From Lanius collurio (Eukaryota; Chordata; Aves; Passeriformes; Laniidae), in the NCBI GenBank assembly GCA_020086605.1, contig JACBWW010000020.1:19715850-19779849 (forward strand): a DNA stretch of 64,000 bases, read 5' to 3'. The notes beneath the pieces are model-generated. The model made no database searches. It was not told the DNA's origin and saw nothing but the letters and a program-made list of their open reading frames with translations. Numbering within the stretch: the first letter of the stretch is position 1; each line of letters opens with the position of its first letter. Below, piece by piece: positions 50,358-62,446 of the stretch. The translations under genes were made by a program, and so were the position numbers.

Positions 50358-51143
50358 GTGGGCAGCAATTCCTGTGTGGTCTTATAACCATACATTTTGT
50401 TAATTGATTTTGTTTGTGATGTAAATGTAGAGGTGAAGGAGAGTTTAGTTCATTTTTGTCACTTCAGACTCAGCTGAATCCAGAATCTCAGATACTTTAG
50501 CAGCTGTGCCTGTTTTGTTGCATTTACTGACTTTCTCAAGCATCTGTCAGTTTCTCCCTCAGTCTATATCTCACTGCATTTCTTACTGTCTAGGTGTATC
50601 CAAAACTGCCTGAAATACTTATGCCACTCTCTCCCTTTTGTGGCATTTAAGTGCCTCTTACTTTTTTTTCTTTTTACATTTACGTAACTGCAAAAGGACT
50701 CTGCTGTTTCCTTGTATTTTAAGTACATTCATGTTCATGGGTGAAGTTTGCTTTGGTTCAGGTCAAGTGTTTTAAAAGAACAGTTGCTTGAATTTTGTAT
50801 GAAAACCTTACTGAAATCCAGGGGGACTTATCCTTGGCTTCAGTCAGTATGAGCACTGGTGAGTTACTTCAGCCACAAATACGTTGCATGTCTCCCTCCA
50901 GTTCAGCAGCCACTTAGTATTCATGCAGATGAGTAATTCTTGCAATAATCATGTGTGCAAAAATTTATGGAATGCCTGAATACTTCCAAAATCATTGTGG
51001 TAACTGAAGTTAAATTAACTGGTAGATGTGCATGCAGTTCCTTGTCTTTTATATTGGAATCCTAGAATCTAATCATAATCTGTTAACTACTTCATTAAAT
51101 ACTGAAATATATGCTTTTACATTTTTTAAACCTTATTTTTTAG
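50358..51143 (+). other. MICU3: MICU3 intron 3
   Basis: A 786 bp AT-rich intron, donor gtgggc and acceptor tttttag. Nothing else is recognised in it. Confidence 0.88.
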
Positions 51144-51222
51144 GAACTGAATCAGATCCTTCTGGAGACGCCACCAGTTTGGAAAGGATCATCCAAACTT
51201 TTCCGTAATCTTAATGAGAAAG
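51144..51222 (+). CDS. MICU3: MICU3 exon 4
   Basis: A 79 nt exon, tttttag|GAACTG to GAGAAAG|gtgatt, coding ELNQILLETPPVWKGSSKLF and then RNLNEK plus one base of the next glycine codon. It matches the human MICU3 stretch almost residue for residue (human has QMLAETPP and NLKEK). Confidence 0.94.
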
Positions 51223-54200
51223 GTGATTGAAGAGAATTTATTTTCCTGAACCAAATTATCATTCTATTAACTTTTTTGTGATGATATACTTTAATCTGAG
51301 CCATATTTTCAAAAATAAAAAAAAGGGCTTGTCTTTGCTTTCTGCATTTTACAGCATGGAAAAGTCCCATGTAGTGTCTACAGTGTTTTAGTGATGCCAT
51401 CTTACAACTAGCCTCTGTAAGTGATTGAGGACTCTGAGTTTGTTAAGATGATGTTTGAATATTTCAGGTTTGATTTGTTGCCATGAATGATCTCTGGACT
51501 ATAGACAGAATGTTCCAGTAAAGAAACTTTTTACTTCTTTCCAATAGGTTCAATAATGTGGTTATTTCTAAAGACGGTAGTGGTGTCTTTGATCACTGAA
51601 TAAGCATTTTGTACGCAACACAAAGTGAGTTTCAAAAATGTTATGTATATTCCTTGAAACTTTGCAGATGAGGGCTTTGATAGTGTTTAAAACTCACACT
51701 GTTGGTAAGTGGAGAATCACTCCTGGTCTCCTCTGTTGTATTGTTTTCTTTCTTAATAAGCTAGATTGCTTCAAAACAAGAAAACATAGGGAAATAAAAT
51801 AATGATGTCTTCACAGACATTTAAAAGCTATTTATAATAAATAAGCAATATTTCTTTGCTTATATTCAAAATGGCAAAGGTCTGGTGGCACATTTGAAGT
51901 ATTTTTAAAAGCAGGCACAAGTACTTGTTATAAAAGAAAGACCCTTTATGCATGTTTAAAATAAGCATGCAAGCAACAGAAGTCCAATCAAATGTGTGCA
52001 TGTAATTGATTAATATAATTCAAATGCAGCTTGAATTTATTAAAGGAGTAAGTAGTATGGACCTACTCTCAAAGGAGGCTCTCTAGTGTATGGAGGCACT
52101 CACGTTTTTCTTCTGAGTCTGCAGCCAGAACTCCAGAGAGACAGAAATTGGCACATCTTTGTATTGTATTTCAGTGTACTTCTTTGCTCTAGGCTGCTTT
52201 CTATATAGGCAGAAGAGTTGACTTTTGAAATATTAATTGCATAAGAATTCAGCTTCAGAATCTGTTAAATCCATACCTTATCAGATTAAAAAAATGTATC
52301 TAGATGTTGCTTAAGTCTGTAATAAAATATCTGCAGAGTGCACAGTCTTGATTCAACAGTACCTTACTCCAGTTTTCTGCCAGTGAAGGTCTACAGAAGT
52401 TGATGGAATTGGTAGGACTCAAACTGTCAAAATAAGATGGTAAAATTAGTAATCGACTTCAGCATTTGGATATCTTTTCAGCATGTTTATGAAAAAGTGA
52501 GTTCTGTTGTCCAGTTTTATAGATAATATAAGAAAATGTGGTAGGTCTTATGACTGATAACTTAAACTGGTGAAAGAAGTGGTGATAGAATTCAGGTCTC
52601 CTTTGTTATAATTTATTCTTTATTTTTTTGTTTGTTATTAATTTTTTTTAAAACATGCACTTATGAAGCAAGTAGGAAAAGCCTATGTCCGTTTATTTTG
52701 CCATGGATTTATGTAATTCAGCTGAGGCACTTAGATTTATGCCCATTGACCTTAAGTTTTTATTATGTTTTACCCTTGAGCGCCCTCCTGCTCTTCTTTC
52801 TGATCTTAGTGTAAGTTTTTCTTTCCCTTCAATCATCATTTCAGAGCCTCTCTCCCATCACACTCAGAGCAATCAACCAGAACTATCTGTCTGCAACTAC
52901 AATATGCCAGTACAAACAAAAGGGGAGAAGGCTTTCAAGACCACTTATATTGCATTCTTCATCCCTGTGATGGACTACTTGACAATTGCACTTTCTTCCT
53001 GTTTTACAACAGAGAAGGTGCCATCAAGAAACCAAAAATATATATTTACATTTATTGACTGGCTATTAAAGAATGTTTTCCATCACTGAATGAGAGCCTT
53101 TGAGGTATCTGATTTCTTGATATGTGCTTGTCCAAACAGATTCAAGCAGGCCTTTGAAAACTTAATTTCTGCAAGTTGCTGTATAAAATCAAGGAGATAA
53201 AGCATAGAGCATGTGTTATTTAAATGCCTGTATTTAATCATTGCTAATCTTCAGTAATGTGTAAATTGAGGAAAAGAGTAGGTGGTATTAAGAAATTCTT
53301 AGTAACTTTCCTGAGTAGATCTACTAGCAGTAATAAAATCCTGGTTCTGAAGATCTAAATTTGCTCTTGGATCAAAAGATGGGATCTGGAAGTAAAATCC
53401 ACATGAATGATACAATGTTTTGAGTTTTAATTGTACAGGTTTTTCAGTGAAAAAAAATCAGATGACTGTTTACATAGTTTGTCACTTAGTTAAGTCAGAT
53501 TTTAAAAGATATTTAAACATCCAAAGATGTGGCTGTTTTTGGAAAAACTTTTGCACCTGACTTGGACTGAAATCAAGGAGACAGCCAGCAACTTTTGAAA
53601 ATCCCAGCTGATAGACATCTTTACTCTCAGGCATCTAAATACTTTTTTTTTTTTCACGCTTTTGAAATAATCTAAAATTGTGGACTGACTTAACACTTCT
53701 GGTTTTGGAGGAGAGACAAAACCAATTTGTTAGAAATCAGGAACAAGTTTTCCTAGTTGAGCCTCAAAGATTGTTGGAGCTAAGGGCTTTTGGGAGAGCT
53801 GCAAGCCATTGTTTTCAGTTCTTACTGAACTATGAGATGCTTCTCTTCATTGCTGCTTTGGACATTCTGCAAGGTTGTCTCTTTACCACTTAATCCAGAG
53901 CTAGAAAGGCACAAGTACAGAAATTCTATTTGGGTGCTGACTTCAGCTCTACATTAAATCTTTTAATTTTAAATTTTTTAATTTAAATTTTTGCCTTAAT
54001 AATTTATAAAGAGAAAAGGAAGTGCTGTTCCAGCGTGTGGTTCCCTTTTGTAATCTTGCAAAACACCATGAGATAAGGTTTTAAGGTAATATAACAGATG
54101 CATTTACAAAGCACATACTAAAGACAAGAACCATGGTCAAATGGTGTGTATCAAGAGGAAGCCCTACTAATGTTCTTAAAGTAAATGATTTCATACTGGT

Positions 54201-54581
54201 AAAAGAGTATTATCATGAATTACTGGTGGGGTTTTTGGAAAGAAAATTGAATAAATCATACATACTAGCTTTTAAGAGTCTAGCCAGTTTTTGTTTAATG
54301 AGCCATGCTCTACTGACTGTTGTTTTACTTGCCATGTTTAATGTACTCCTTCCCCAAAATACTAAAATACAACCCCCCCAAAAAAGCCCCAAACCCTAGA
54401 TTATTATTGTAGACAAATAACTTATTGACCAAGTCGAATAGTTACATGCATACAAGTATTAATATGCATATGCACATGTACAAAATCTCTCCTTATAAAT
54501 AGATTTAGTGTTTTCAAGTTTAGGATGTGAAGGCAAGGTGAAACTGACATGGTATAACTTTTTTTTTTTTTTTGTCTACAG
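51223..54581 (+). other. MICU3: MICU3 intron 4
   Basis: A 3.4 kb AT-rich intron, ending in a strong polypyrimidine tract (about 13 Ts, then gtctacag). It contains a 134-codon open frame (52,685-53,089), which I read as chance because it has no homology to MICU proteins and the flanking exons already join in frame. An AT-palindromic patch lies near 53,955-54,000. Confidence 0.85.
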
Positions 54582-54629
54582 GTGTGATATCTTACACAGA
54601 ATATTTATTCCTCTTATGTATTTTAACAA
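54582..54629 (+). CDS. MICU3: MICU3 exon 5
   Basis: A 48 nt exon, tctacag|GTGTGA to ACAA|gtaagt, coding (G)VISYTEYLFLLCILT plus the first base of a lysine codon. It matches human MICU3 exactly over the visible residues and is the hydrophobic helix preceding the first EF-hand. Confidence 0.95.
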
Positions 54630-56002
54630 GTAAGTATTTTTGGAGAAAAAGTCATGAAGATTCCTTAGAGTTTCAAAGCTCTGAATGTGGTGGTGTGTGT
54701 TAAATTACACTTCCCCTCTCTGCATATAGAAAACTACAGCTTACATCTATATGTCCACCTGAACCTCTTTTGCCCCTCTGGAGTCTTGTGTAAATAAATG
54801 CTTTAATAAATGCTTTAAAAAATGCTTTATTTAAATGCATTATTATCTAGAATACCTTTTAGTGACTGTTGAGGAAGCTGTGCCATACACTTCAGCTAAA
54901 CCCCAGTCAAGAGCTTAAATTTATTTTTTTTGTTTGAAATTCCTACAAAATTTGTAGCTAAATTTGCTGAAGTTCATAAGGGACAATGGATATAGGGAGA
55001 ACAGAAATATACATGTTATTACTGGTTTGTTTCACCAATTAGTGCATAATGGGTAGCACCAAGGAGTCAGTGGTAAAATATGAAGTATTTATGTTAGAAA
55101 ATGCTAACAAAATTGAATAATTATTCTTCTATCACCCATAAAACTGAAGTAGAATAACTTAGAGTAAAATAAGCCTGAAAAAGTCTTTTCTTTTACATTT
55201 TAAGAGGAGCTTTCTGGGAAGAAGCAAAGAATTTTACTTGTCTTTCACTTGTATGTAATGAAAATTTCTATTGGATTCATTAGTGGGGTTTTTTTGACAT
55301 GAACTGGATTCCTGTTATGAATCAGAGCTGGAACTTGACCCTGAACCCTTGGTATCTTCCACTATAGGATCACTAGATATTTGTCCATTATTTCTTTGTT
55401 ATCTGAATGAAATTTTGACCATAATTCATTCATACTGGAAATCACTGGGTATCCCCAAAACAAAATGTTGCCTAAAGGCTTTACTTACAGTTACCTTCAA
55501 AGTTGCCATGTTTCAGAAATAATTTAAAATTCCAGTCTGATCTCAAATTTCAATGGCTCTAAGCATGTTAACAAGAAAATGCTGGGTGTCTTTCAGTATA
55601 ATGTTTATTTTGACCAGAAGTTGCATCCTCTACCTTCTTTCAAAATCTTTTAAAGTGTCTTTTAGACAATTTAGTGTGTTTTCTTAGAAAATTTCTTTTC
55701 TACATATCTATGTTTGTAACATAAAATGGACTCTACTACTGACTAACACTCTTCTATGAGATATTATTCTTGGATATTTCATGTTCAATTTCTACTTTTG
55801 TGAGCATGCCTTTTGTTTGAATAACATCAGTTAAACTGTCTTACAAGTGTTATGATTTGCATTTACTGCGTACACAAATATCCTGACTTAAATTAGTTGG
55901 GGTTCTGGCTTTTATGCAGGGACACCAAGTAATTTCTTAGAGTATTACACTTGCTTCCTTTTCAAGGAAATAAATAATTGAATGTTTGGCTTTTTTTGGC
56001 AG
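54630..56002 (+). other. MICU3: MICU3 intron 5
   Basis: A 1.37 kb AT-rich intron with donor gtaagt and acceptor tttggcag. It contains a short 12-bp tandem repeat at 54,791-54,840. Confidence 0.88.
54791..54840 (+). repeat. 12-bp tandem repeat (ATGCTTTAAWAA)n
   Basis: About three and a half units of ATGCTTTAATAA / ATGCTTTAAAAA / ATGCTTTATTTAA, then ATGCAT. A minisatellite-like patch in MICU3 intron 5. Confidence 0.75.
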
Positions 56003-56085
56003 AGCCACATGCAGGTTTTAGGATTGCTTTCAACATGTTCGATACTGACGGCAATGAAATGGTGGACAAAAAGGAATTTTTAGTG
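56003..56085 (+). CDS. MICU3: MICU3 exon 6 (first EF-hand)
   Basis: An 83 nt exon, ttggcag|AGCCAC to TTAGTG|gtatgt. It codes (K)PHAGFRIAFNMFDTDG and then NEMVDKKEFLV. The loop D-T-D-G-N-E-M-V-D-K-K-E is a complete canonical EF-hand, with acidic or polar ligands at positions 1, 3, 5, 9 and glutamate at 12, so calcium binding should be kept. Confidence 0.96.
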
Positions 56086-59000
56086 GTATGTATATGTCCA
56101 GTTTTTGATATAATCTTGAAAGTAATGTGATGATGTCAGTAGTCATGAGAATACTATCTACATTGCTAGCTATTCTTCATTGAATAGTTGTATATTTGCC
56201 TTATTTATTATAAATAGTTATTATAATGTAAACTGAAAATAGAAGCTCCTTCTTGGAGTGCACACAAGTGTTGAATGTAATTTTTTTTTAAGCTTAACTC
56301 TAATTTTTATTCCAAATCTTTTTAATTGCTTCTGTAGTCACAGACAGTTAGGCTATTAAAGTAATAGAAATGTTTTAATGGTTAGGAGAGTTATTTAATT
56401 GCTCTAATGATGAAAGGACTTGTAAAAGAATCTTTTGCTGGGAGACCACCTCACTTTGCCATTCATTCTGCTGATAATCAGAAGTGACTTGAAAATAATT
56501 GACTGACATAATGTGACACTATTATCTGTTTTGGACAAGATTTATTATGAAATAAAACATACCGTGCATATATCTAGTTCAGCCCATAAATCCATATGCT
56601 GAAGCAATTTGCTAAGATGAGGTTCAGTGAGTTCTTTCTAAGGAGAATATTCCTAAAAGCAAAATTGGCTTTGACCTGAATGATTTCCATGTGCTTTGGA
56701 GCAGTTGGCAGGATATCTAGAAATAGATATCTTGGCAGTATTTAGCTTGCATCCAAGGCTTTGTTACATTACTAATTTGAATGACAGTATTTTTCAAATT
56801 AGAGCTTTACTCTGTTTATGGCTTGGAAAAAGCAGTTCTGTAAATTCATCTTAATTATTTAAGGAGAGTTTATTTTTGGGGGCTTAGAAATTTAAACAGT
56901 TCTAAAAAGCCCAGACTTTGAAAGAAAAATTCACATGTTGTTGAGATTTGAAAATGAAGAATAATTTGGCACTTGAGGGAAAATCTTTGAAAATCTTAAA
57001 TCATCCACTATATATTCCTTTTTATCATGATAAATCTGACAGTTGCATCTTAAAATTTGAATACTTCCTAAGTTTTCAGGTAGTAGGATCCACCAAGTTC
57101 AGGAGAATGATCTTTGCACCAACAAGAGGGCTATTTGTGATTTATGTTCATTTAATTTATTTTCTGATTCCAAAAGAAATGGGAGAAATAATTCATGCCA
57201 TTCTAAATTATGTCAGTGATTGATCATTAAAAAAAAAAGGGAAATGCAGAAAATTCACGACTAAAAGTTGGAGCTTCTGAGTTTACAGTGACTATGTAGC
57301 TTTATGTTAAAAAAGTGCACCATAAACCAGAGAACTCTGAATTGTTAGTGTCCATAGGCAGCATCTGTCTGGGATTGCACTGAAGCACTCAGTCATAGTT
57401 GTGAACATAGGTATTGACATTTCTTTAGAAATTAACATTTAAAGTTTTGTGGTTAGTGGTGTAGACAACCTTGTGAAGACTACACAAGGCCTTCATTTTC
57501 TACTGAACAGACGATTAATATAATAAAACAGTTAAAAGAATTGAATGAGATGTTGGAAAAAAGATATTTGTGTAAAAGGTATACATTTTATCTTCATATA
57601 TTTTTTGTGTAGTTGAGCTTATAAATAAATACAGTAAGTACACGTAAGAAAAAGCCTAGTGCCTTATTGAAAAAGATGGAATAAAATAGAGAGAATGGAA
57701 AACACAGAGAATGTATTTAATTAAGTGTCAGAGCCCAATTTACTTAAAATAGAGACACCTTTATTTCCTGTGTGTGGTTTCTTAATTGATTCAAATAAAC
57801 TATGCTAGCCTTAAGAAAATAGAAATATGGAAGAAACTCTCCCCAGTATACTGAACTTCCCTCAATTCTCCTTTTCAGGGAAGTGAGATCTGAGGTCTAG
57901 AGCCTCGTTCTGGTAACATGGCTTAAGCAGAACAGGTGTCTGCTTAAATTCCAAATTTATTTTGGAAAGTTGACACCACTTGGATATAGTGGCATGCTGG
58001 TCATTTTTCTGTATTCTGTTATTGAATGTTCACATCCTTGTATGTGCTAATTCTTAATAAGCATCTCCTCCGATGGAGGAGCAAACTGGATTAATTAACA
58101 AAAGGAAAATAGAGGAAGAAGAAATAAAAAAAGCAAGTATCTTTCATGATTCAATTAAACCGAATGTGGTGGAATAGACTGACAAGTTTGTTCTTAAAAG
58201 GAAAAAGGGCTTCCATTACTACAGATGAATGGGAGGAAATTGAAGCAAGAGGCTTTGTCTTTCAGAAACTGATACTAAAAATGAAATAAAATGAACATGT
58301 AAAATGGGAAGCGAGGACAATATTTAAATATGGATATTGCATCTTTCTTTCTAAGTATGCTTTTATAGTCCTCTTCATGTCCTGCTATGTATTTGCTCTC
58401 TGTTATGATCTCTGGCTAAAGTTTCTCCTTCTTCTGTTAGCAGACTTGGTGGATAAAGGAAAGAAAGTAAAATTTTCAAACATTAGATATTCTGTCCTCC
58501 ACCTGTCATTGTATTTAACAAATTTATATAGATTAAACTTGAGTGCAGCTCTGCTTCATTAGGTGTCAGTGATCCTTCACAAATTAGATCAGAATCCTTG
58601 AGTCAGAATATTAGATCTGAAGTGAAAATAACTGGAACACATAGGTAGATAGCTTTTGTGCAGTAAAAGTAAATACAAAAATAGAAGTTGATTCAGTGAT
58701 AGAACTGGCCACAGAACATACATTTGGCATCTTTACTCACCTTGCTTAAATATGATGTATCAAATCCTGTGTGCCTGGGAGCAGGAAACTGTTCAAAAGT
58801 TGCCAGTTGAACTACCCAAACATCTGCAAAGTACTTATCCATTAATTACAAGCAGCTATCGCAAAATTGGTAGTAAATGCTACTAAGTTTTGCAAATAAA
58901 TAGACTTTGAAGAGCTTTGTTTAGGGATCACGTGTTTTGTGATTCTTGAGGAAAATATATGTAGTGAAGAGTTGAAAAATACTTACTTTTTCTGATAACA

Positions 59001-61023
59001 TCTGTATTGTTTTTGTAAATGAATTCCATGGTGTTTGTGCTTTCCTCTTTGCTTATGTCACAGGGGTGAGGTCAGGGAACAGAAGGATTGTGTTGCCTTG
59101 TTACTGGAGATCTTGTTTTTGCTGCCTTCAGCAGTTAAACTCATTATCCTATTTCAATCAATGTTCCTATGAAGGCACTCCTAGACCCTTTTTGCATTCA
59201 CTTTTTTACTCACTGGTATCCTATAGCACTCTTTCTGAACAAAAGATCCATTTCCAGAAGTTTAGCAAGTGCTTTCATAATGCATGCAACAGAACCCTAC
59301 TCCTTTTGCCTCTGTGGCAGGGGAAATAAATCCAAGGATGCCTTGCTTTTACTGCTCCTTTTTGGTTTTTCAATTACTGCCACCCTTCTCTCCTGCTTGA
59401 TGGCTTGTCACTTCACTTTTCACAAGGGATTTTCTTTCTGTTTCTCTCTGTTCATGTAACTTTTTTCTTTGCCTTGTTCTGGGTTGCAAACTGGGTAGTG
59501 CTCTCTCCTATCATGACTCTTTCCATGTCAGCATAAGTTACAGTAACTTGTGCCTGCAGGTTTGCAAAAAAAATTGAAAAAATATACCAAGGTCTGTAAA
59601 TTGATCCCATACTCAAAAATAAGTATTGTGACTCACAAAATATTCTGGTCTGTATTTGCCTTACGGGAAGTTCCAGAACTCAGTAGTCAATTTAGGAAGT
59701 TCATAAAATGTTTTATATAAATGTGTTTGCTACTTTATCGCTAAACACTGAATTCTTTGATTTCAGGGTTGTCATACCCCTGCAGCAAAGCTTACTGATC
59801 CCTTTGTCTTAGTCATCTGCCTTCTCTGAAATAAAGATATCCTGAAATTAAGTTTGGAAAATTTCCTTCCAAAATTTATCACACACACTTTATTGTTTCA
59901 CATTCCAATCCTTGTGGAGCTCTGTGTACATGAGATTACAGTATCAGGTTTTACCAGACTTCTGGTAGGTAAAATTGGGCCTTGGAAAGGACTGCCACAA
60001 TTGTGTCTGTATGCCAAGGTTTGCTTCTGAAAATACCATATTCTAGATAGGACAAATTTCTCAGATCAGGGTTTATTCCTTTTCCAGCCCACTTAGAGGA
60101 TAACAAATGGTACACGTGACAGTACAATATTTTCACATTCAGTTTTTTAAAAGCTGAAATTCTGGTAGAGATCTAGATGGTATCACAGTTAATACCGCTT
60201 TCTCTTGCTAAACACTGTGACACCTTTTTCTAATGGTTTGGAAACATTAATTGATATTACTATAAATAAAAATAACTAAATAAAACAGGAACTTGCAAAG
60301 AAAGATAAGTGCAATCCAGTTCTTACTCTAAAGACTTTACAAAAATAAATATGCTTAAGAATCTTTATGTTTGAAAGCTTGTATTTGAGGTTTTCTCAGA
60401 AGTCGTGTTTAAAGCTCTTCATGTTGAGATAGTTGTGAAAGGGGTATTTTACAAGACCTGAAGGTATTCTTTGAACAGACTTGAAAAGAAAGGGTACTTG
60501 ATAAATTACTCTTGAGTAGTAGTTTGTTGCTGCTGAAGGGAAATGTTTCGCCCCCACCAGGTGTTTCTACCCCTCCCTTGTGCCAGCAGAAGTAAGAACT
60601 GATCAGGTTGGAAACTAATATGAAAAAAAGATTGATCCAGCTGACTACATAACCTTACAGATACTAATTAGAGCCTGACAAAAAAGGATGTGCCTTGAGG
60701 TGATGAAAAAGGGTGTAACTTCCCCTTTTTATGTTGGCCAGATTGGCTAAATAGGATGTTCTTAGTATTGTGCTCCCAAGTAGAACTGTTACCATTACTT
60801 TGTGGAAAAACACATTTCCTTTTTCCCTTTCTGTGTCATGGTTTAAGTCACAGAAGGAACATGAAGGCATGAGTATGAACAATAAAGCATCATTGAAACT
60901 CTGATATTTCAGTAAAGAACTGCATTTTAATACTGTTTTTAATGTTCCTTATGATGAAGGATATTGTTATGCATGTGAAAACAGGCTGAACACTAAATAT
61001 GAACAAAATGGTTTGGTTTTTAG
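56086..61023 (+). other. MICU3: MICU3 intron 6
   Basis: A 4.9 kb AT-rich intron, donor gtatgt and acceptor tttttag. Open frames of up to 96 codons around 56.9-57.2 and 59.1-59.5 kb have no recognisable homology. No repeat family is recognised. Confidence 0.85.
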
Positions 61024-61095
61024 CTCCAAGAGATCTTTAGGAAAAAAAACGAGAAGAGAGAAAAAAGAGGAGATGAAGAAAAACGTGCAATGCTG
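61024..61095 (+). CDS. MICU3: MICU3 exon 7 (charged segment)
   Basis: A 72 nt exon, tttttag|CTCCAA to ATGCTG|gtaagt, phase 0 at both ends. It codes LQEIFRKKNEKREKRGDEEK and then RAML. The run of lysine, arginine and glutamate is the polybasic/charged segment after the first EF-hand in MICU3 (human has KREIKGDEEKRAML). Its length is a multiple of three, so skipping would stay in frame. Confidence 0.94.
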
Positions 61096-62407
61096 GTAAG
61101 TAAAATCAGAAAAGTTGCATCTGGTAGTTTGTTTGAGTTTTTTGATGTAGGACAAAATTAAGAGTGTTTATATTTCACTGGTCCCTTTTTTTAAACACTA
61201 AATTCATATTGTTAGAAGAATATGCATAACTTTATATGTAGAACAAAGCAATATTTAACCTAAACTGCAGTTACTGGGGAAAAAAAAAGAGTAAGTGGTT
61301 TACTTAAAGAAAAAATAGTGTTTAAATACTGTAGTACATGTTATGACAGTAGCATTGATTCCACTTGGAGTTTAGAAATCTAGGGAAAAGTGAATAGTAA
61401 TGACCCAGTGTTACTGTGAGGTCTCAGTGGGAAGTCCAAGCTATACACTTGCTTTCAGAACTAACTGAGGCTGTTTGTGTAGACCTACTGATCCTGATGC
61501 TTGTTATCAACATAGTAGTTTTAAAATAGATTATGAAATGTTACAACTGGGTTTAGATTTTGTATTCAGGTATAATTTCTTCCTCAATGATGCTTATGAC
61601 CCATGCAAAATATATTAATCTGAAGAGGTTTTCATGGAATATTGAGTACTCACATAATGACAAATTCGCATTGCATGTGAGCATAAGAAAGGTAAGTCAG
61701 AAATAAGTGAATCTCTGATGGTTTTTCTGAAGGATCGCAGCAGTAGCAGATACATATTTTAGTGTTGGAAAAGTAAGCATCAGGGACAAATCTCTGTCAA
61801 GCCCACAGCAGAAAAAACCTCATGTTCATTTGCAGTTTGCGTATTTATGGAAAAAACTCCTTATTATAAGAAACATTTTGACATAGAAGCAGAGCTTCTC
61901 ATAGTGTCCATTATACTTTTGCCAACATCAATGCTTGGTCTCAGTTCTTTGTCCCTGAAACCACAGGAAGAATGACTTTCAACAATTAATATTTTTTCAA
62001 CCTTCCCTGAGGAAAAAAAAAAATTTTTTTTTCTTCCCTCCCACCTAGAGAGACCTATCCTTCTCAGCTTTTCAAAGCTGTAGATCAGTGGTTGAATCTC
62101 TCATAGACAGTTTATTTTGAACAAATGAAGCTTACACCTAAAGGAAGAGTTTTCAGAAACTTAAAGATTGCAAAAGGGCACATAAGTCGTGAGAGTAATC
62201 TCTAAAAATCTGTACTTCTCTTTCAAAAATTTCAAGAGTAAGATTGAAAATAAACCAATATTTTGTTCACTGTCATTTTGAAAACAAATAAACAAAAAGT
62301 TTAATATAAAAGTAAAGGTTTGCTTGTCTTAACCTATTCTGTTGTCTTTTTTTCCCCCTTCTTTTGTCTTCATTCTGACATGTGATACTTGGCTTGGCCC
62401 ATGTCAG
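61096..62407 (+). other. MICU3: MICU3 intron 7
   Basis: A 1.3 kb AT-rich intron, donor gtaagt and acceptor ccatgtcag. It contains A and T runs near 62,015-62,032 and no other feature. Confidence 0.85.
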
Positions 62408-62446
62408 CGTCTTCAACTTTATGGATATCATACTTCTACTAACAGT
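62408..62446 (+). CDS. MICU3: MICU3 exon 8 (39 nt)
   Basis: A small exon, atgtcag|CGTCTT to AACAGT|gtatgt, coding RLQLYGYHTSTNS, aligned with RLQLYGYHSPTNS in human MICU3. Both ends are phase 0, so inclusion or skipping would keep the frame. The next human segment (VLKTDAEE) is not found in the remaining 1.5 kb, so the gene continues beyond the right edge. Confidence 0.92.

Noticed and set aside
52685..53089. 134-codon plus-strand frame inside MICU3 intron 4
   Set aside because: MICU3 exons 4 and 5 already join in phase and match the human protein with no insertion; this frame has no homology to MICU proteins.
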